This document shows positions 41,877-50,867 of a stretch of 64,000 bases of DNA, piece after piece. Source of the DNA: Curtobacterium aurantiacum (GTDB lineage: Bacteria > Actinomycetota > Actinomycetes > Actinomycetales > Microbacteriaceae); NCBI RefSeq assembly GCF_018598555.1, contig NZ_JAHEWN010000009.1:1-64000 (forward strand). Reading direction: 5' to 3'. The translations under genes and the position numbers were made by a program. The notes beneath the pieces are model-generated. The model had not been told where the DNA came from and ran no database searches. It saw only the letters and a program-made list of their open reading frames with translations. Within the stretch, counting starts at the first letter, position 1, and the number at the start of each line of letters is the position of its first letter.

Positions 41877-42470
41877 TCAGCCGGGCCATGCCGACTCGGG
41901 CAGCAGCACCGGCCACTCCGCCGACGGCAGGTACGGCAAGGGATCGACGTACCGGCCGTCGACCCGCGCACCGAGGTGCACACACGGCGCCGAGGCAGGA
42001 CAGTGCCCGACCGAGACCCGCCCGACCGGCGTGCCCTGCGTGACCTCATCACCCGCGGCGACCAAGGGCGTCACCGAGTCGAGGGTGCTGACGAGCCCGC
42101 CACCGTGGTCGATCGTCACGACGGTGCGGCCACCGACCGCACCCGCGAACGCCACGGTGCCGTCGTCCACGGCCGAAGCGGTCGCTCCGAGGGTGGCGGG
42201 GACGTCGAACCCGCGATGCCCGGCGGCGTAGTCGGAGGACGGTGCCTCCCACGCTCGCTCGACCACACGCGATCCGGTGGGCCAGACCCAGCGAGCCTCG
42301 ACCCGGCCCGGCTCGGTCCCGGCGCCCGCCGTCGTCCCGGCGCCCGCCGTCGTCCCGGCGCCCGCCGTCACCCCGGCGCCCGTCGACGGCGCGGCACCGA
42401 ACGCCACGGTCCCGCTCAGCACCGCCGCGCACACCACGGTCAGCAGGACGGGACGTGCACTCGATCGCAT
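41877..42470 (-). CDS. M23 family (LytM-like) peptidoglycan peptidase, possibly degenerate
   Basis: 197 aa exported protein. A signal peptide (RPVLLTVVCAAVLSGTVAFG, about residues 6-25) is followed by a low-complexity TTAGAG repeat and an M23 domain (residues 60-190). The first zinc motif HRGFD is present near residue 88, but the usual HxH reads CVHLGAR (near residue 166): the first His is replaced by Cys. It may be a non-catalytic regulator such as an amidase activator, or an unusual enzyme. ATG 42470 lies six bases after a CAGGCT box (42482-42477). Confidence 0.85.
   Translation of the reverse strand: MRSSARPVLLTVVCAAVLSGTVAFGAAPSTGAGVTAGAGTTAGAGTTAGAGTEPGRVEARWVWPTGSRVVERAWEAPSSDYAAGHRGFDVPATLGATASAVDDGTVAFAGAVGGRTVVTIDHGGGLVSTLDSVTPLVAAGDEVTQGTPVGRVSVGHCPASAPCVHLGARVDGRYVDPLPYLPSAEWPVLLPESAWPG
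42301..42375 (-). repeat. 18-base in-frame tandem repeat in the M23 gene
   Basis: GTCCCGGCGCCCGCCGTC is repeated three times plus a degenerate copy (about 42318-42386 at most). On the minus strand it encodes repeated TTAGAG hexapeptides between the signal peptide and the catalytic domain. Confidence 0.85.
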
Positions 42471-42801
42471 GCCCCCAGCCTGGGCAGTGGAACCCGGCCC
42501 CGGGGCGGACCGGGGCGATCCGTGGAGGGGGAGTCGCGCCTCCCGGCCTGGGGAGGAACGTGCCGAGGACGGAAGCGACAGAACCGACGTCGTACGACGG
42601 CGACAGTGTCGTCCGCGTCGCCGCGCAAGCGAGCCCGCGCGCCCCCGCGCCGTCCCGATCCGCCCCCGGTTATGACCACCCGCCCGCCGAGGAGTACAGT
42701 CGGGGCCGCTCCGGACCACGCAACGCCGCTCGGACGGCGAACCAGCCGACCGCCGGGGCACCGTGCTGCACCAGAGCACGGCGGCAGAACCCAGGAGCAT
42801 C
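42471..42801. other. 331-base divergent region, M23 gene / sugar porter
   Basis: No gene is supported. It holds the M23 promoter (42477-42482 on the minus strand), a 12-base palindrome CGTCGTACGACG (42588-42599) and a possible plus-strand -10 TACAGT near 42693-42698. An AGGAG binding site precedes the porter start. Nothing else is recognisable. Confidence 0.6.
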
Positions 42802-44244
42802 GTGTCCACCACGACCACCGGGCACGGCGAAGACCGTGCGTTCAAGGGGAAGGTCACCCTGTTCGCCATCGCGGCGGCGGTCGGTGGCTTCCTGTTCGGC
42901 TTCGACTCGTCCGTCATCAACGGCGCCGTCGACGCGATCAAGGGCGAGTTCGACCTCTCCGACGCGGCGAGCGGTTTCGCCGTCGCATCGGCCCTGATCG
43001 GCTGTGCGTTCGGCGCGTACTTCGCCGGTCGTCTCGCCGACCGCTACGGCCGCACCCGGATCATGTTCTGGGCCGCGGTGCTGTTCTTCGTCTCGTCGAT
43101 CGGGTCCGCGTTCGCGTTCGCCACGTGGGACCTCGTGATCTGGCGTCTCGTCGGCGGGCTCGGCATCGGGACCGCGTCGGTCATCGCACCGGCGTACATC
43201 TCCGAGGTCTCCCCGAAGGCGATCCGCGGGCGCCTGGCCTCGTTCCAGCAGCTGGCGATCACGCTCGGTATCTTCGCCGCGCTCCTGTCCGACCAGCTCT
43301 TCGCCGTCACGGCGGGCAGCGCCTCGGCCGAGGTGTGGGGCCTGGCGGCCTGGCGCTGGATGTTCCTGGTCGGCGTGATCCCCTCGGTCGTCTACGGCGT
43401 CCTGGCGATCACCCTGCCGGAGTCCCCGCGCTACCTGCTCACCAAGGGCCGTGCTGACGACGCGCGCGTCGTGATGGGCAAGATCGTCCCGCGCGACACC
43501 GTGAACACGAGCCTGGAGGAGATCCAGGACGGCATCAAGAAGGAAGCCAACGAGAAGAAGGGCTCCATCCGGGGCAACCGCTTCGGGCTCCAGCCGATCG
43601 TCTGGGTGGGCATCATCCTGGCCGTGCTGCAGCAGTTCGTCGGCATCAACGTGATCTTCTACTACTCGACGACGCTCTGGCAGGCCGTCGGCTTCAAGGA
43701 GGAGGACTCGTTCCTCATCTCCACGATCACCTCGGTGGTCAACGTCGCCGTCACCTTCGTGGCGATCTTCCTGGTCGACAAGGTCGGCCGCAAGCCGCTG
43801 CTCGTCGCCGGTTCCGCTGGCATGTTCGTCTCGCTCACCATGGTGGCCATCGCGTTCTCGCAGGCGACGATCGTCGACGGCAGCCCGAGCCTCCCCGGCT
43901 CCTGGGGCGTCATCGCGCTGATCTTCGCGAACCTCTTCGTCGTGTCCTTCGGCGCCACGTGGGGTCCGCTCATGTGGGTGCTGCTCGGCGAGATGTTCCC
44001 GAACCGCATCCGTGCCACGGCGCTCGGCATCGGTTCGGCCGCCAACTGGATCGCGAACTTCATCGTGACGATCTCGTTCCCGGTCCTCTCCGGCTTCAAC
44101 CTCACCGTCACCTACGGCATCTACGCGCTGTTCGCGCTGCTGTCGCTCTTCTTCGTCATCGCGAAGATCCCGGAGACGAAGGGCCGCTCGCTGGAGGAGA
44201 TGGGCATCTCCGCCGACGGCGACACGGCGGACGCCAAGGCCTGA
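42802..44244 (+). CDS. Sugar porter family MFS transporter
   Basis: 480 aa with twelve predicted membrane helices. Sugar-porter signatures: GGFLFGFDSSVINGA near residue 28, ADRYGRTR near residue 78, PESPRYLL near residue 209, the QQFVGINVIFYYSTTLW sugar-contact helix near residue 277, DKVGRKPLL near residue 326 and PETKGRSLEEM near the end. It is probably a proton symporter for a hexose or pentose; the residues do not fix which sugar. GTG 42802 follows CAGGAG. It ends in a large family-A hairpin before rpsB. Confidence 0.93.
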   Translation: MSTTTTGHGEDRAFKGKVTLFAIAAAVGGFLFGFDSSVINGAVDAIKGEFDLSDAASGFAVASALIGCAFGAYFAGRLADRYGRTRIMFWAAVLFFVSSIGSAFAFATWDLVIWRLVGGLGIGTASVIAPAYISEVSPKAIRGRLASFQQLAITLGIFAALLSDQLFAVTAGSASAEVWGLAAWRWMFLVGVIPSVVYGVLAITLPESPRYLLTKGRADDARVVMGKIVPRDTVNTSLEEIQDGIKKEANEKKGSIRGNRFGLQPIVWVGIILAVLQQFVGINVIFYYSTTLWQAVGFKEEDSFLISTITSVVNVAVTFVAIFLVDKVGRKPLLVAGSAGMFVSLTMVAIAFSQATIVDGSPSLPGSWGVIALIFANLFVVSFGATWGPLMWVLLGEMFPNRIRATALGIGSAANWIANFIVTISFPVLSGFNLTVTYGIYALFALLSLFFVIAKIPETKGRSLEEMGISADGDTADAKA

Positions 44245-44288
44245 TCAGGACGTGCGGATCCGCGCGGATCCGCACCACCGACCGGACA

Positions 44289-44336
44289 GGAGGCCCGGAT
44301 CACGTCAGCCGCGAGGCGCGCGTGATCCGGGCCTCC
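44289..44336 (+). terminator. Family-A hairpin between the sugar porter and rpsB
   Basis: GGAGGCCCGGATCACG (44289-44304) is the exact reverse complement of CGTGATCCGGGCCTCC (44321-44336), followed by CTTCTGTT. Here the two genes point the same way and the hairpin separates two operons. Confidence 0.8.
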
Positions 44337-44343
44337 CTTCTGT

Positions 44344-44565
44344 TAGCATCTATCCAGCAGCGTGCTGATGCGCGCTGACTTCGCGTGTCCACCAGGCCCT
44401 CATCGGCTCGGTACCCGACCACCGGTCCCGCTCTCACGAGCGGGCGGTCGCGTGCCAGGACACCAGGGACCACGACCGACGGTCGTGATCGACACAACCG
44501 CAACAGGTCCGCAGCGACGTGCGAGAGCACGGCTGCGCGCCGAGAACACAGAAGGAGGACGGCAC
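44344..44565 (+). promoter_or_regulatory. rpsB promoter and about 210-base leader
   Basis: TAGCAT (44344-44349) is a candidate -10 box. The leader has no gene. It contains the hairpin CACGACC-GAC-GGTCGTG (44471-44487) and ends with GAAGGAGG ten bases before the rpsB start. A regulatory fold bound by S2 is conceivable but unproven. Confidence 0.45.
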
Positions 44566-45483
44566 ATGGCCGTCGTCACCATCCGCCAGCTGCTCGACAG
44601 CGGCGTCCACTTCGGACACCAGACCCGTCGGTGGAACCCGAAGGTGAAGCGCTTCATCCTCGCCGAGCGCTCGGGCATCCACATCATCGACCTGCAGCAG
44701 TCGCTGGCCTTCATCGACCGCGCGTACGACTTCGTCAAGGAGACGGTCGCGCACGGTGGCACGATCCTCTTCGTGGGCACCAAGAAGCAGGCCCAGGGCT
44801 CCATCGCCGAGCAGGCGACCCGCGTCGGCCAGCCGTACGTCAACCAGCGTTGGCTCGGCGGTCTGCTCACGAACTTCCAGACGGTCTCCAAGCGCCTCGC
44901 GCGTATGAAGGAGCTCGAGGAGATCGACTTCGACGACACGACGAAGGGCTTCACCAAGAAGGAGCTCCTCATCAAGAAGCGCGAGCTGGACAAGCTCCAC
45001 AAGACCCTCGGTGGTATCCGCAACCTCACGCGGACCCCGAGCGCGCTCTGGATCGTCGACACCAAGAAGGAGCACCTCGCCGTCGACGAGGCGCAGAAGC
45101 TCGGTATCCCGATCATCGGCATCCTCGACACCAACTGCGACCCCGACGAGATCACGTACCCGATCCCGGGCAACGACGACGCGATCCGCTCCGTCGGTCT
45201 CCTCACCCGCATCGTCGCCGACGCCGCGGCCGAGGGCCTGAAGACCCGCCACAACGGTGGCGACGAGGACGAGGCCAGCGAGCCCCTCGCCGAGTGGGAG
45301 CAGGAGCTCCTCGGTGGCGAGACCGCCGCCACGACGGAGGCGCCCGCCGCTCCGGTCGAGGAGAACGACGCTGACGCGCAGGTCGCCGCGAAGGAGATCG
45401 GCGAGCCGATCGCCGACGAGGCGAAGAACGCGGAGCCGACGGCCGAGGCCGAGGCAGCCGCGGAGACCACCCCCGCCGAGTGA
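44566..45483 (+). CDS. rpsB: 30S ribosomal protein S2
   Basis: 305 aa. [26 protein letters not shown] is the standard uS2 start, with [12 protein letters not shown] near residue 99 and [23 protein letters not shown] near residue 161. The conserved part ends near residue 225; an Ala/Glu-rich tail of about 80 residues is added, as in other actinobacteria. ATG 44566 has a strong GAAGGAGG. A GC-rich hairpin separates it from tsf. Confidence 0.97.
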   Translation: MAVVTIRQLLDSGVHFGHQTRRWNPKVKRFILAERSGIHIIDLQQSLAFIDRAYDFVKETVAHGGTILFVGTKKQAQGSIAEQATRVGQPYVNQRWLGGLLTNFQTVSKRLARMKELEEIDFDDTTKGFTKKELLIKKRELDKLHKTLGGIRNLTRTPSALWIVDTKKEHLAVDEAQKLGIPIIGILDTNCDPDEITYPIPGNDDAIRSVGLLTRIVADAAAEGLKTRHNGGDEDEASEPLAEWEQELLGGETAATTEAPAAPVEENDADAQVAAKEIGEPIADEAKNAEPTAEAEAAAETTPAE

Positions 45484-45489
45484 GCCACC

Positions 45490-45521
45490 GGGGCGCCGGA
45501 CCCGACCGGGTCCGGCGCCCC
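45490..45521 (+). terminator. Attenuator-like hairpin between rpsB and tsf
   Basis: GGGGCGCCGGACCC (45490-45503) pairs perfectly with GGGTCCGGCGCCCC (45508-45521) around GACC. No T-tract follows, so it probably reduces rather than ends transcription into tsf. Confidence 0.65.
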
Positions 45522-45566
45522 AGTTCCACTCTCCACACACGTACAGTCCAGAAAGGACTCCAGTCA

Positions 45567-46394
45567 ATGGCAAACTTCACCGCTGCTGACGTGAAGAAGC
45601 TCCGCGAGGACCTCGGCGCCGGCATGATGGACGCGAAGAACGCGCTCGTCGAGGCCGACGGCGACTACGACAAGGCCGTCGAGCTGCTCCGCATCAAGGG
45701 TGCCAAGGCCGTCGCCAAGCGCGACGACCGTGCCACCTCCGAGGGCGTCGTCGTCGCCACCTCCGAGAACGGCGCCGCCACGGTCGTCGAGCTCGCGAGC
45801 GAGACCGACTTCGTCGCGAAGAACGAGAAGTTCACGACCCTCGCCGACAAGGTGCTGGGTGCGGTCGCCGCTGCCGGTGCCGCCGACGTCGCTGCTGCCA
45901 ACGCCGCACCGCTGGACGGCAAGACCGTCCTCGAGGTCGTCAACGAGGCCGCTGCCGCGCTGGGCGAGAAGCTCGAGGTCCGCACGGTCCGCCGTGTCGA
46001 GGGCTCGGCCTTCGAGATCTACCTGCACAAGACCAGCCAGGACCTGCCGCCGCAGATCGCCGTCGTCATCGCGTACGAGGGCGACAACGCTGCCGAGGCA
46101 CGTTCGATCGCGCAGCACGTCGCGTTCGCGAACCCGACTTACCTGACCCGCGACGAGGTCCCGGCCGACGCCATCGAGAAGGAGCGCGCGACCGTCGAGG
46201 CGATCACGCGCGAAGAGGGCAAGCCCGAGGCCGCCCTCCCGAAGATCGTCGAGGGCCGGGTGAACGCCTACATCAAGCAGGTGTCGCTCCTCGACCAGGA
46301 CTACGCGAAGGACAACAAGATCTCCGTCGCGAAGGCCGCCGAGAACGCCGGCATCACGATCCAGGGCTTCGCCCGCGTCAAGGTCGGCGCGTAA
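45567..46394 (+). CDS. tsf: Translation elongation factor Ts
   Basis: 275 aa. Regenerates EF-Tu-GTP. The UBA-like N-terminus ([21 protein letters not shown]), the EF-Tu contact [10 protein letters not shown] near residue 78 and the C-terminal FARVKVG are typical. The ATG is preceded by GAAAGGA. A strong terminator follows the stop. Confidence 0.97.
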   Translation: MANFTAADVKKLREDLGAGMMDAKNALVEADGDYDKAVELLRIKGAKAVAKRDDRATSEGVVVATSENGAATVVELASETDFVAKNEKFTTLADKVLGAVAAAGAADVAAANAAPLDGKTVLEVVNEAAAALGEKLEVRTVRRVEGSAFEIYLHKTSQDLPPQIAVVIAYEGDNAAEARSIAQHVAFANPTYLTRDEVPADAIEKERATVEAITREEGKPEAALPKIVEGRVNAYIKQVSLLDQDYAKDNKISVAKAAENAGITIQGFARVKVGA

Positions 46395-46406
46395 CGAACC
46401 CGTGAC

Positions 46407-46443
46407 GGGGTCAGGAACCAACGCGGTTCCTGGCCCCGTTTTT
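46407..46443 (+). terminator. Intrinsic terminator after tsf
   Basis: GGGGTCAGGAACC (46407-46419) pairs with GGTTCCTGGCCCC (46425-46437), followed by GTTTTT. It is the most classical terminator of the window and ends the rpsB-tsf operon. Confidence 0.92.
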
Positions 46444-46521
46444 CGCGCGCGCCGGCACGACACGCGCGCGACACATCCGCGAGTACATTTCCACGAGACC
46501 ACGACGAAGGGTGCGGACCAG

Positions 46522-47241
46522 ATGACCGACGAGAAGACCGGACGACGCCGCGTTCTGCTGAAGCTGTCGGGAGAGGCGTTCGGCGCCGGCTCCCTCGGGG
46601 TGAACCCCGACGTGATCGGCACCATCGCCAAGGAGATCGCCGTCGCCGCGCGCGAGGTCGAGATCGCGATCGTCGTCGGCGGGGGCAACTTCTTCCGCGG
46701 GGCCGAGCTCTCGCAGCGCGGCATGGACCGCGGACGCGCCGACTACATGGGCATGCTCGGCACGGTGATGAACGCGCTCGCACTGCAGGACTTCCTCGAG
46801 CAGGCGGGCGCTGCGACCCGCGTGCAGTCCGCGATCGCGATGACCCAGGTCGCGGAGCCGTACATCCCGCGGCGCGCCGAGCGGCACCTCGAGAAGGGCC
46901 GGGTCGTCATCTTCGGCGCCGGTGCCGGACTGCCGTACTTCTCCACCGACACGGTGGCGGCGCAGCGTGCGCTCGAGATCAAGGCGGACGAGGTCCTCGT
47001 CGCCAAGAACGGCGTCGACGGCGTGTACACCGCCGACCCGAAGAAGGACGCCACCGCCGAGAAGCTGCACCACGTGACCTACCAGGACGCGCTGCTCAAG
47101 GGCCTCAAGGTCGTCGACGCCACCGCGTTCTCGCTCTGCATGGACAACGGCATGCCGATGCACGTCTTCGGCATGGAGGGCGAGGGCAACGTCCAGGCCG
47201 CGATCCGTGGCGAGCGCATCGGCACCGTCGTCAGCAACTGA
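46522..47241 (+). CDS. pyrH: Uridylate kinase
   Basis: 239 aa amino-acid-kinase-fold enzyme converting UMP to [16 protein letters not shown] near residue 9, [20 protein letters not shown] near residue 50, and [22 protein letters not shown] near residue 154 are the PyrH motifs. ATG 46522 is chosen; an upstream frame crosses the terminator. GAAGGG lies about 13 bases upstream. Confidence 0.96.
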   Translation: MTDEKTGRRRVLLKLSGEAFGAGSLGVNPDVIGTIAKEIAVAAREVEIAIVVGGGNFFRGAELSQRGMDRGRADYMGMLGTVMNALALQDFLEQAGAATRVQSAIAMTQVAEPYIPRRAERHLEKGRVVIFGAGAGLPYFSTDTVAAQRALEIKADEVLVAKNGVDGVYTADPKKDATAEKLHHVTYQDALLKGLKVVDATAFSLCMDNGMPMHVFGMEGEGNVQAAIRGERIGTVVSN

Positions 47242-47255
47242 CCCCCGGCGCTGAC

Positions 47256-47261
47256 TAGACT
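47256..47261 (+). promoter_or_regulatory. -10 box TAGACT before frr
   Basis: TAGACT lies 27 bases before the frr GTG, between pyrH and frr, so frr-cdsA may also be transcribed from its own promoter. GAAGGAG follows before the start. Confidence 0.45.
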
Positions 47262-47288
47262 CGACGCCAGTACCGAAGGAGTAACACC

Positions 47289-47843
47289 GTGATCAGTGAT
47301 GTCCTGACCGAAGCCACCGAGAAGATGGCGAAGGCTGTCGAGGTCGCCAAGGACGACTTCTCGACCGTCCGCACCGGCCGCATCAACGCGGCGCTCTTCC
47401 AGAAGATCCCGGTCGAGTACTACGGCACGCCGACGCCGCTCGCGCAGCTCGCGTCGCTGCAGACACCCGAAGCCCGCACGCTCATCGTGACGCCGTACGA
47501 CAAGACGGCGCTCAAGGAGATCGAGCGTGCCATCGCGACGTTCCCGAACCTCGGCGCCAGCCCGACGAACGACGGTGACATCGTCCGCGTGACGATCCCG
47601 GAGCTCACCAAGGACCGCCGCAAGGAGTTCGTCAAGCTCGTGCGGACGAAGGGCGAAGACCACAAGGTCGTCGTCCGGAACATCCGCCGCAAGGCCAAGG
47701 ACGACCTCGACGCACTCAAGGGTGAGATCTCCGACGACGAGATCTCGCGCGGCGACAAGGACCTCGAGGCCCTGACGAAGAAGCACGTCGACCAGATCGA
47801 CGAGTCGCTGAAGAAGAAGGAAGCCGAACTCCTCGAGGTCTGA
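47289..47843 (+). CDS. frr: Ribosome recycling factor
   Basis: 184 aa, standard length. Splits ribosomes after termination together with [27 protein letters not shown] near residue 24 and the three-helix C-terminus with [21 protein letters not shown] are typical. GTG 47289 follows GAAGGAGT. The stop overlaps cdsA by one base (TGATG). Confidence 0.97.
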   Translation: MISDVLTEATEKMAKAVEVAKDDFSTVRTGRINAALFQKIPVEYYGTPTPLAQLASLQTPEARTLIVTPYDKTALKEIERAIATFPNLGASPTNDGDIVRVTIPELTKDRRKEFVKLVRTKGEDHKVVVRNIRRKAKDDLDALKGEISDDEISRGDKDLEALTKKHVDQIDESLKKKEAELLEV

Positions 47844-48853
47844 TGCGTCGCTCCGACCAGGGCGATGACCGCCCCACAGCAGAGCACGGGCCCGCGTCGA
47901 GCGGGCCCGTGAAGAAGGGGCTCCGTCAGGACTTCGATGCGCGCGCTCGAGCGGCCCGCACCGACTTCGAGGCGCAGCTCCGCCAGCGGAAGGCCGACTT
48001 CGGCGCGCGCAACGAAGCGCTGACGGCACGGACCGGGCGCAACCTGCCGGCGGCGATCGGCATCGCGCTCGTGTTCGCCGTCGTCATGCTCGGCACGCTG
48101 CTCCTCTGGAAGCCGTCCTTCATGGTGGTCGCGGCCTTCCTGCTCGGCGTGGGGGTGTACGAGCTGACGAGCGCGATGCGGTTCGCCGGACGCGACGTCC
48201 CGCGGATCCCGAGCGTGGCCGTCGCGATCGCGATCGTGCCGGCGGCGTTCCTGCTGGGCCAGGTGGCAGCGCTGTTCACCCTGCTCGGTGGCATCGTCCT
48301 GATCAGCGTCTGGCGGCTGGTCGAGGTCGCCCTCGCGCGGCCGAAGCCGCCGGCGGGCAACGTCGCCCGTGACCTCACGAACGGCCTGTTCGTGCAGGCG
48401 TACATCTCCCTGCTCGGCGCCTGCGTCGTCCTGCTGTCCGCGCAGCCGGACGGCCAGCTCTGGGTGATCGGGTTCATCCTCGTGGTGGTCGCGGTCGACA
48501 CCGGTGCGTACGCGACCGGGCTCAACTTCGGCAAGCACCCGATGGCACCGCGCATCAGCCCGAAGAAGACCTGGGAGGGCTTCGCCGGGTCCGTGGCGGC
48601 GAGCATCGTCGTCGGCATCCTGGTCGCCTGGCTCATGCTCGGCCTGCCCTGGTGGACCGGTGTGGTGCTCGGGGTGCTCATCTCCGGCTCCGCCACCCTC
48701 GGTGACCTGACCGAGTCGATGATCAAGCGTGACCTCGGCATCAAGGACATCTCGTCGTTCCTGCCCGGACACGGTGGTCTGCTGGACCGGATCGACAGCA
48801 TCCTGCCGTCGGCCGCGGTCGCCTACGTGCTCTACCTCGTCGTCAACCACTGA
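47843..48853 (+). CDS. cdsA: Phosphatidate cytidylyltransferase
   Basis: 336 aa. Makes CDP-diacylglycerol, the head precursor of phospholipids. A charged cytoplasmic N-terminus of about 65 residues precedes roughly eight membrane helices. The CdsA signature is complete: SPKKTWEGFAGS near residue 237 and GDLTESMIKRDLGIKDISSF followed by PGHGGLLDRIDS near residue 290. ATG 47843 overlaps frr. Confidence 0.95.
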   Translation: MRRSDQGDDRPTAEHGPASSGPVKKGLRQDFDARARAARTDFEAQLRQRKADFGARNEALTARTGRNLPAAIGIALVFAVVMLGTLLLWKPSFMVVAAFLLGVGVYELTSAMRFAGRDVPRIPSVAVAIAIVPAAFLLGQVAALFTLLGGIVLISVWRLVEVALARPKPPAGNVARDLTNGLFVQAYISLLGACVVLLSAQPDGQLWVIGFILVVVAVDTGAYATGLNFGKHPMAPRISPKKTWEGFAGSVAASIVVGILVAWLMLGLPWWTGVVLGVLISGSATLGDLTESMIKRDLGIKDISSFLPGHGGLLDRIDSILPSAAVAYVLYLVVNH

Positions 48854-48932
48854 CCCTGCGACACCGCCCTTCCCGACGCGGGGCTGAACGCGGCACTCAG
48901 CGCGTCCAGGTTGTGCCACGGGTCGGGACTGG

Positions 48933-48938
48933 CAGAAT
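48933..48938 (+). promoter_or_regulatory. -10 box CAGAAT of the small DivIVA-type gene
   Basis: CAGAAT is followed by GACGCC and GTG 48945. No ribosome binding site; leaderless. Confidence 0.5.
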
Positions 48939-48944
48939 GACGCC

Positions 48945-49493
48945 GTGGCCACCACCTTCCCGACCGCAGCCCGTTCCGCCCTCGGTTACGACGTCGACGA
49001 AGTCGAGCGTTTCCTCGAGGACGCCCGGCGCGCGTACTCCGCCGACGACAGCGCCCCCGGCATCGAGGCCGCGAAGATCCGTGCCACGGCGTTCTCCATG
49101 CGCAAGGGCGGGTACTCCACGTCGCACGTCGACGCCGCCCTGGAGCGGCTCGAGGACGCCTTCGCCGCCCGTGAGCGTGAGCGCGAGATGAGCGAGGTCG
49201 GCAAGAAGGCCTGGTACTCCGAAGCGCGGACGAAGGCCTCCGACGTCGTCGCGCGGCTCGAGCGACCCGACGGCCAGCGGTTCAGCCGGGTCAGCGTCCT
49301 CGGCACCGGCTACCACCCGAAGGACGTCGACGCGTTCGCGGCCCGGCTCGACGGCTACTTCCGTGAGGGCAAGCCGCTCAGCCTGACCGAGGTCCGCTCG
49401 ATCGTCTTCCGTCCGAAGCACGGCGGGTACCGCGAAGCCCAGGTCGACGCGCTGCTCGACGCCGTCGTGGAGGTCATGCTCGCGGTCCGATGA
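48945..49493 (+). CDS. DivIVA-domain repeat protein
   Basis: 182 aa built almost wholly from DivIVA-like sequence motifs: GYDVDEVERFLEDAR near residue 14, MRKGGYSTSHVDAALERLED near residue 51, GTGYHPKDVDAFAARLDGYF near residue 121 and FRPKHGGYREAQVDALLDAV near residue 153. DivIVA proteins sense curved membranes and place the cell-wall machinery, but they normally have one such domain plus a long coiled coil. This all-domain form is known only as a hypothetical in actinobacteria (to my knowledge). Single-gene unit. Confidence 0.8.
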   Translation: MATTFPTAARSALGYDVDEVERFLEDARRAYSADDSAPGIEAAKIRATAFSMRKGGYSTSHVDAALERLEDAFAAREREREMSEVGKKAWYSEARTKASDVVARLERPDGQRFSRVSVLGTGYHPKDVDAFAARLDGYFREGKPLSLTEVRSIVFRPKHGGYREAQVDALLDAVVEVMLAVR

Positions 49494-49553
49494 CGACGCG
49501 CTGTCCCCAGGTGCTTCGCTTTCCGTGATCGTTCCGTTACCCTGGTCCTACTC

Positions 49554-50552
49554 ATGGGCAGGCACACGGCAGACTCAAGCTCCGACCGCGATTCCCGCGA
49601 GCACCTCGGCCTCCAGGCTTCCGGTGAGCGCCGCGCGGCAATGCAGCGAACCCGATCGACGGACACGTCGGCTCTCGGGGTGACCCCACCGGCCACGTCG
49701 GCGATGACGGGCCCGGTCGCGACGCCGAAGTCGGTGGCCGCCAACCGCGTGTCCGACGAGCGCGTGGCGTCCTTCGCCCACGACGCCCTCGACGAGGCGG
49801 TCCAGCACACGGCGAAGCAGCGCACCGCGACGGTCCAGCGCCGCGCGACGGCGACGCTCGCCCAGCCCGCCCGCGTCTCCTCGGTGAACACCGTCGCCCG
49901 CAAGCGCGCGACGGCCCCGATGATGTCCTTCGTCGGCGTGTTCCTGTTCGCAGGCGCCTCGCTGTTCAACCCGCTGCAGGCCGACGTCGCCCAGGCCGCC
50001 GTCGACACCCCGGTCCTCGTGAAGTCGCCGGCGCCGCAGCAGTACACCGCGCACGGCACCTACGGCGAGGTCGCCGCCGACCGTGACGGCTACGACGTCA
50101 CGGTGCCGGCCCCGAAGGTCGTGAAGCCCGTCGTCGAAGAAGCCGACGAGGCCGACGCCGAGGCCACCGACGACACCGCCGACGCAGCAGCTGCCGAGAC
50201 CGAGCCGGTCTCGGCCGCCAACACCCTCGCTGCCGTCGCTGCGACCCCCGACCCGGGCAGTGCGCAGGCGATCGCCCTGGAGCAGGTCACCGCCCGCGGC
50301 TGGGGCACCGACCAGTACAACTGCCTCGTCTCGCTGTGGAACAAGGAGTCCGGCTGGCGCGTCAACGCGTACAACCCGAGCGGTGCCTACGGCATCCCGC
50401 AGGCACTCCCGGGCAGCAAGATGGCCACGGCCGGCGCCGACTGGCAGACGAACCCCGCGACGCAGATCACGTGGGGCCTCAACTACATCGCCGGCGTCTA
50501 CGGCACCCCCTGTGGTGCGTGGGGTCACAGCCAGGCCAACAACTGGTACTGA
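49554..50552 (+). CDS. Secreted lytic-transglycosylase-like protein
   Basis: 332 aa. A long charged N-terminus (about 120 residues) precedes one hydrophobic segment (MMSFVGVFLFAGASLFNPLQ, near residue 123-142). An Ala/Glu/Asp-rich spacer follows, and residues 240-332 resemble the transglycosylase-like C-terminal domain of actinobacterial cell-wall proteins (NCLVSLWNKESGWRVNAYNP with the catalytic-type Glu, GAYGIPQALPGSKMA, WGLNYIAGVYG). It likely trims peptidoglycan outside the membrane. The N-terminus may be cytoplasmic with a signal anchor; a later start is also possible. Confidence 0.82.
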   Translation: MGRHTADSSSDRDSREHLGLQASGERRAAMQRTRSTDTSALGVTPPATSAMTGPVATPKSVAANRVSDERVASFAHDALDEAVQHTAKQRTATVQRRATATLAQPARVSSVNTVARKRATAPMMSFVGVFLFAGASLFNPLQADVAQAAVDTPVLVKSPAPQQYTAHGTYGEVAADRDGYDVTVPAPKVVKPVVEEADEADAEATDDTADAAAAETEPVSAANTLAAVAATPDPGSAQAIALEQVTARGWGTDQYNCLVSLWNKESGWRVNAYNPSGAYGIPQALPGSKMATAGADWQTNPATQITWGLNYIAGVYGTPCGAWGHSQANNWY

Positions 50553-50564
50553 TCGGCTGCTCGG

Positions 50565-50867
50565 GTGCCGCGCAGCAACCGACCGCGGCGTCCCCGCGGT
50601 CGCGACGTCGAGCCTGACGAGGAGACCACCCTCGACCGGCTGATGGGTTCGTGGAAGCGCACCGAGCACCGCAGGGGACGCGAGTACCAGGTGCAGCCGA
50701 TCTCCGCCGCGTCCGCGCAGAAGGAGTACATCTGCCCGGGCTGTGGCGGCACGGTCCTGCCGGGCACCGCGCACGTCGTGGTGTGGCGTGCCGACGGGGT
50801 CCTGGGCGACGCCGCTGACCTGGCGTCGCGGCGGCACTGGCACAACCACTGCTGGAGCATCGCATGA
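50565..50867 (+). CDS. Small Cys/His protein of unknown function
   Basis: 100 aa. A basic N-terminus (MPRSNRPRRPRGRDVEPDEE) is followed by YICPGCGGTVLPGTAHVVVW and RRHWHNHCW, which could bind one zinc (CxxC and HxxxC/H residues). The function is unknown; relatives occur at this place beside a hydrolase gene in actinobacteria. GTG 50565 lies 13 bases after the transglycosylase gene. Its stop overlaps the hydrolase ATG by four bases. Confidence 0.78.
   Translation: MPRSNRPRRPRGRDVEPDEETTLDRLMGSWKRTEHRRGREYQVQPISAASAQKEYICPGCGGTVLPGTAHVVVWRADGVLGDAADLASRRHWHNHCWSIA

Noticed and set aside
42588..42599. Palindrome CGTCGTACGACG as an operator
   Set aside because: Twelve-base GC-rich palindromes arise easily in this base composition, and it is not positioned near either candidate -10 box.
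44350..44565. Small open frame in the rpsB leader
   Set aside because: Short in-frame stretches exist but have no binding site or conserved composition; the leader is better described as untranslated.
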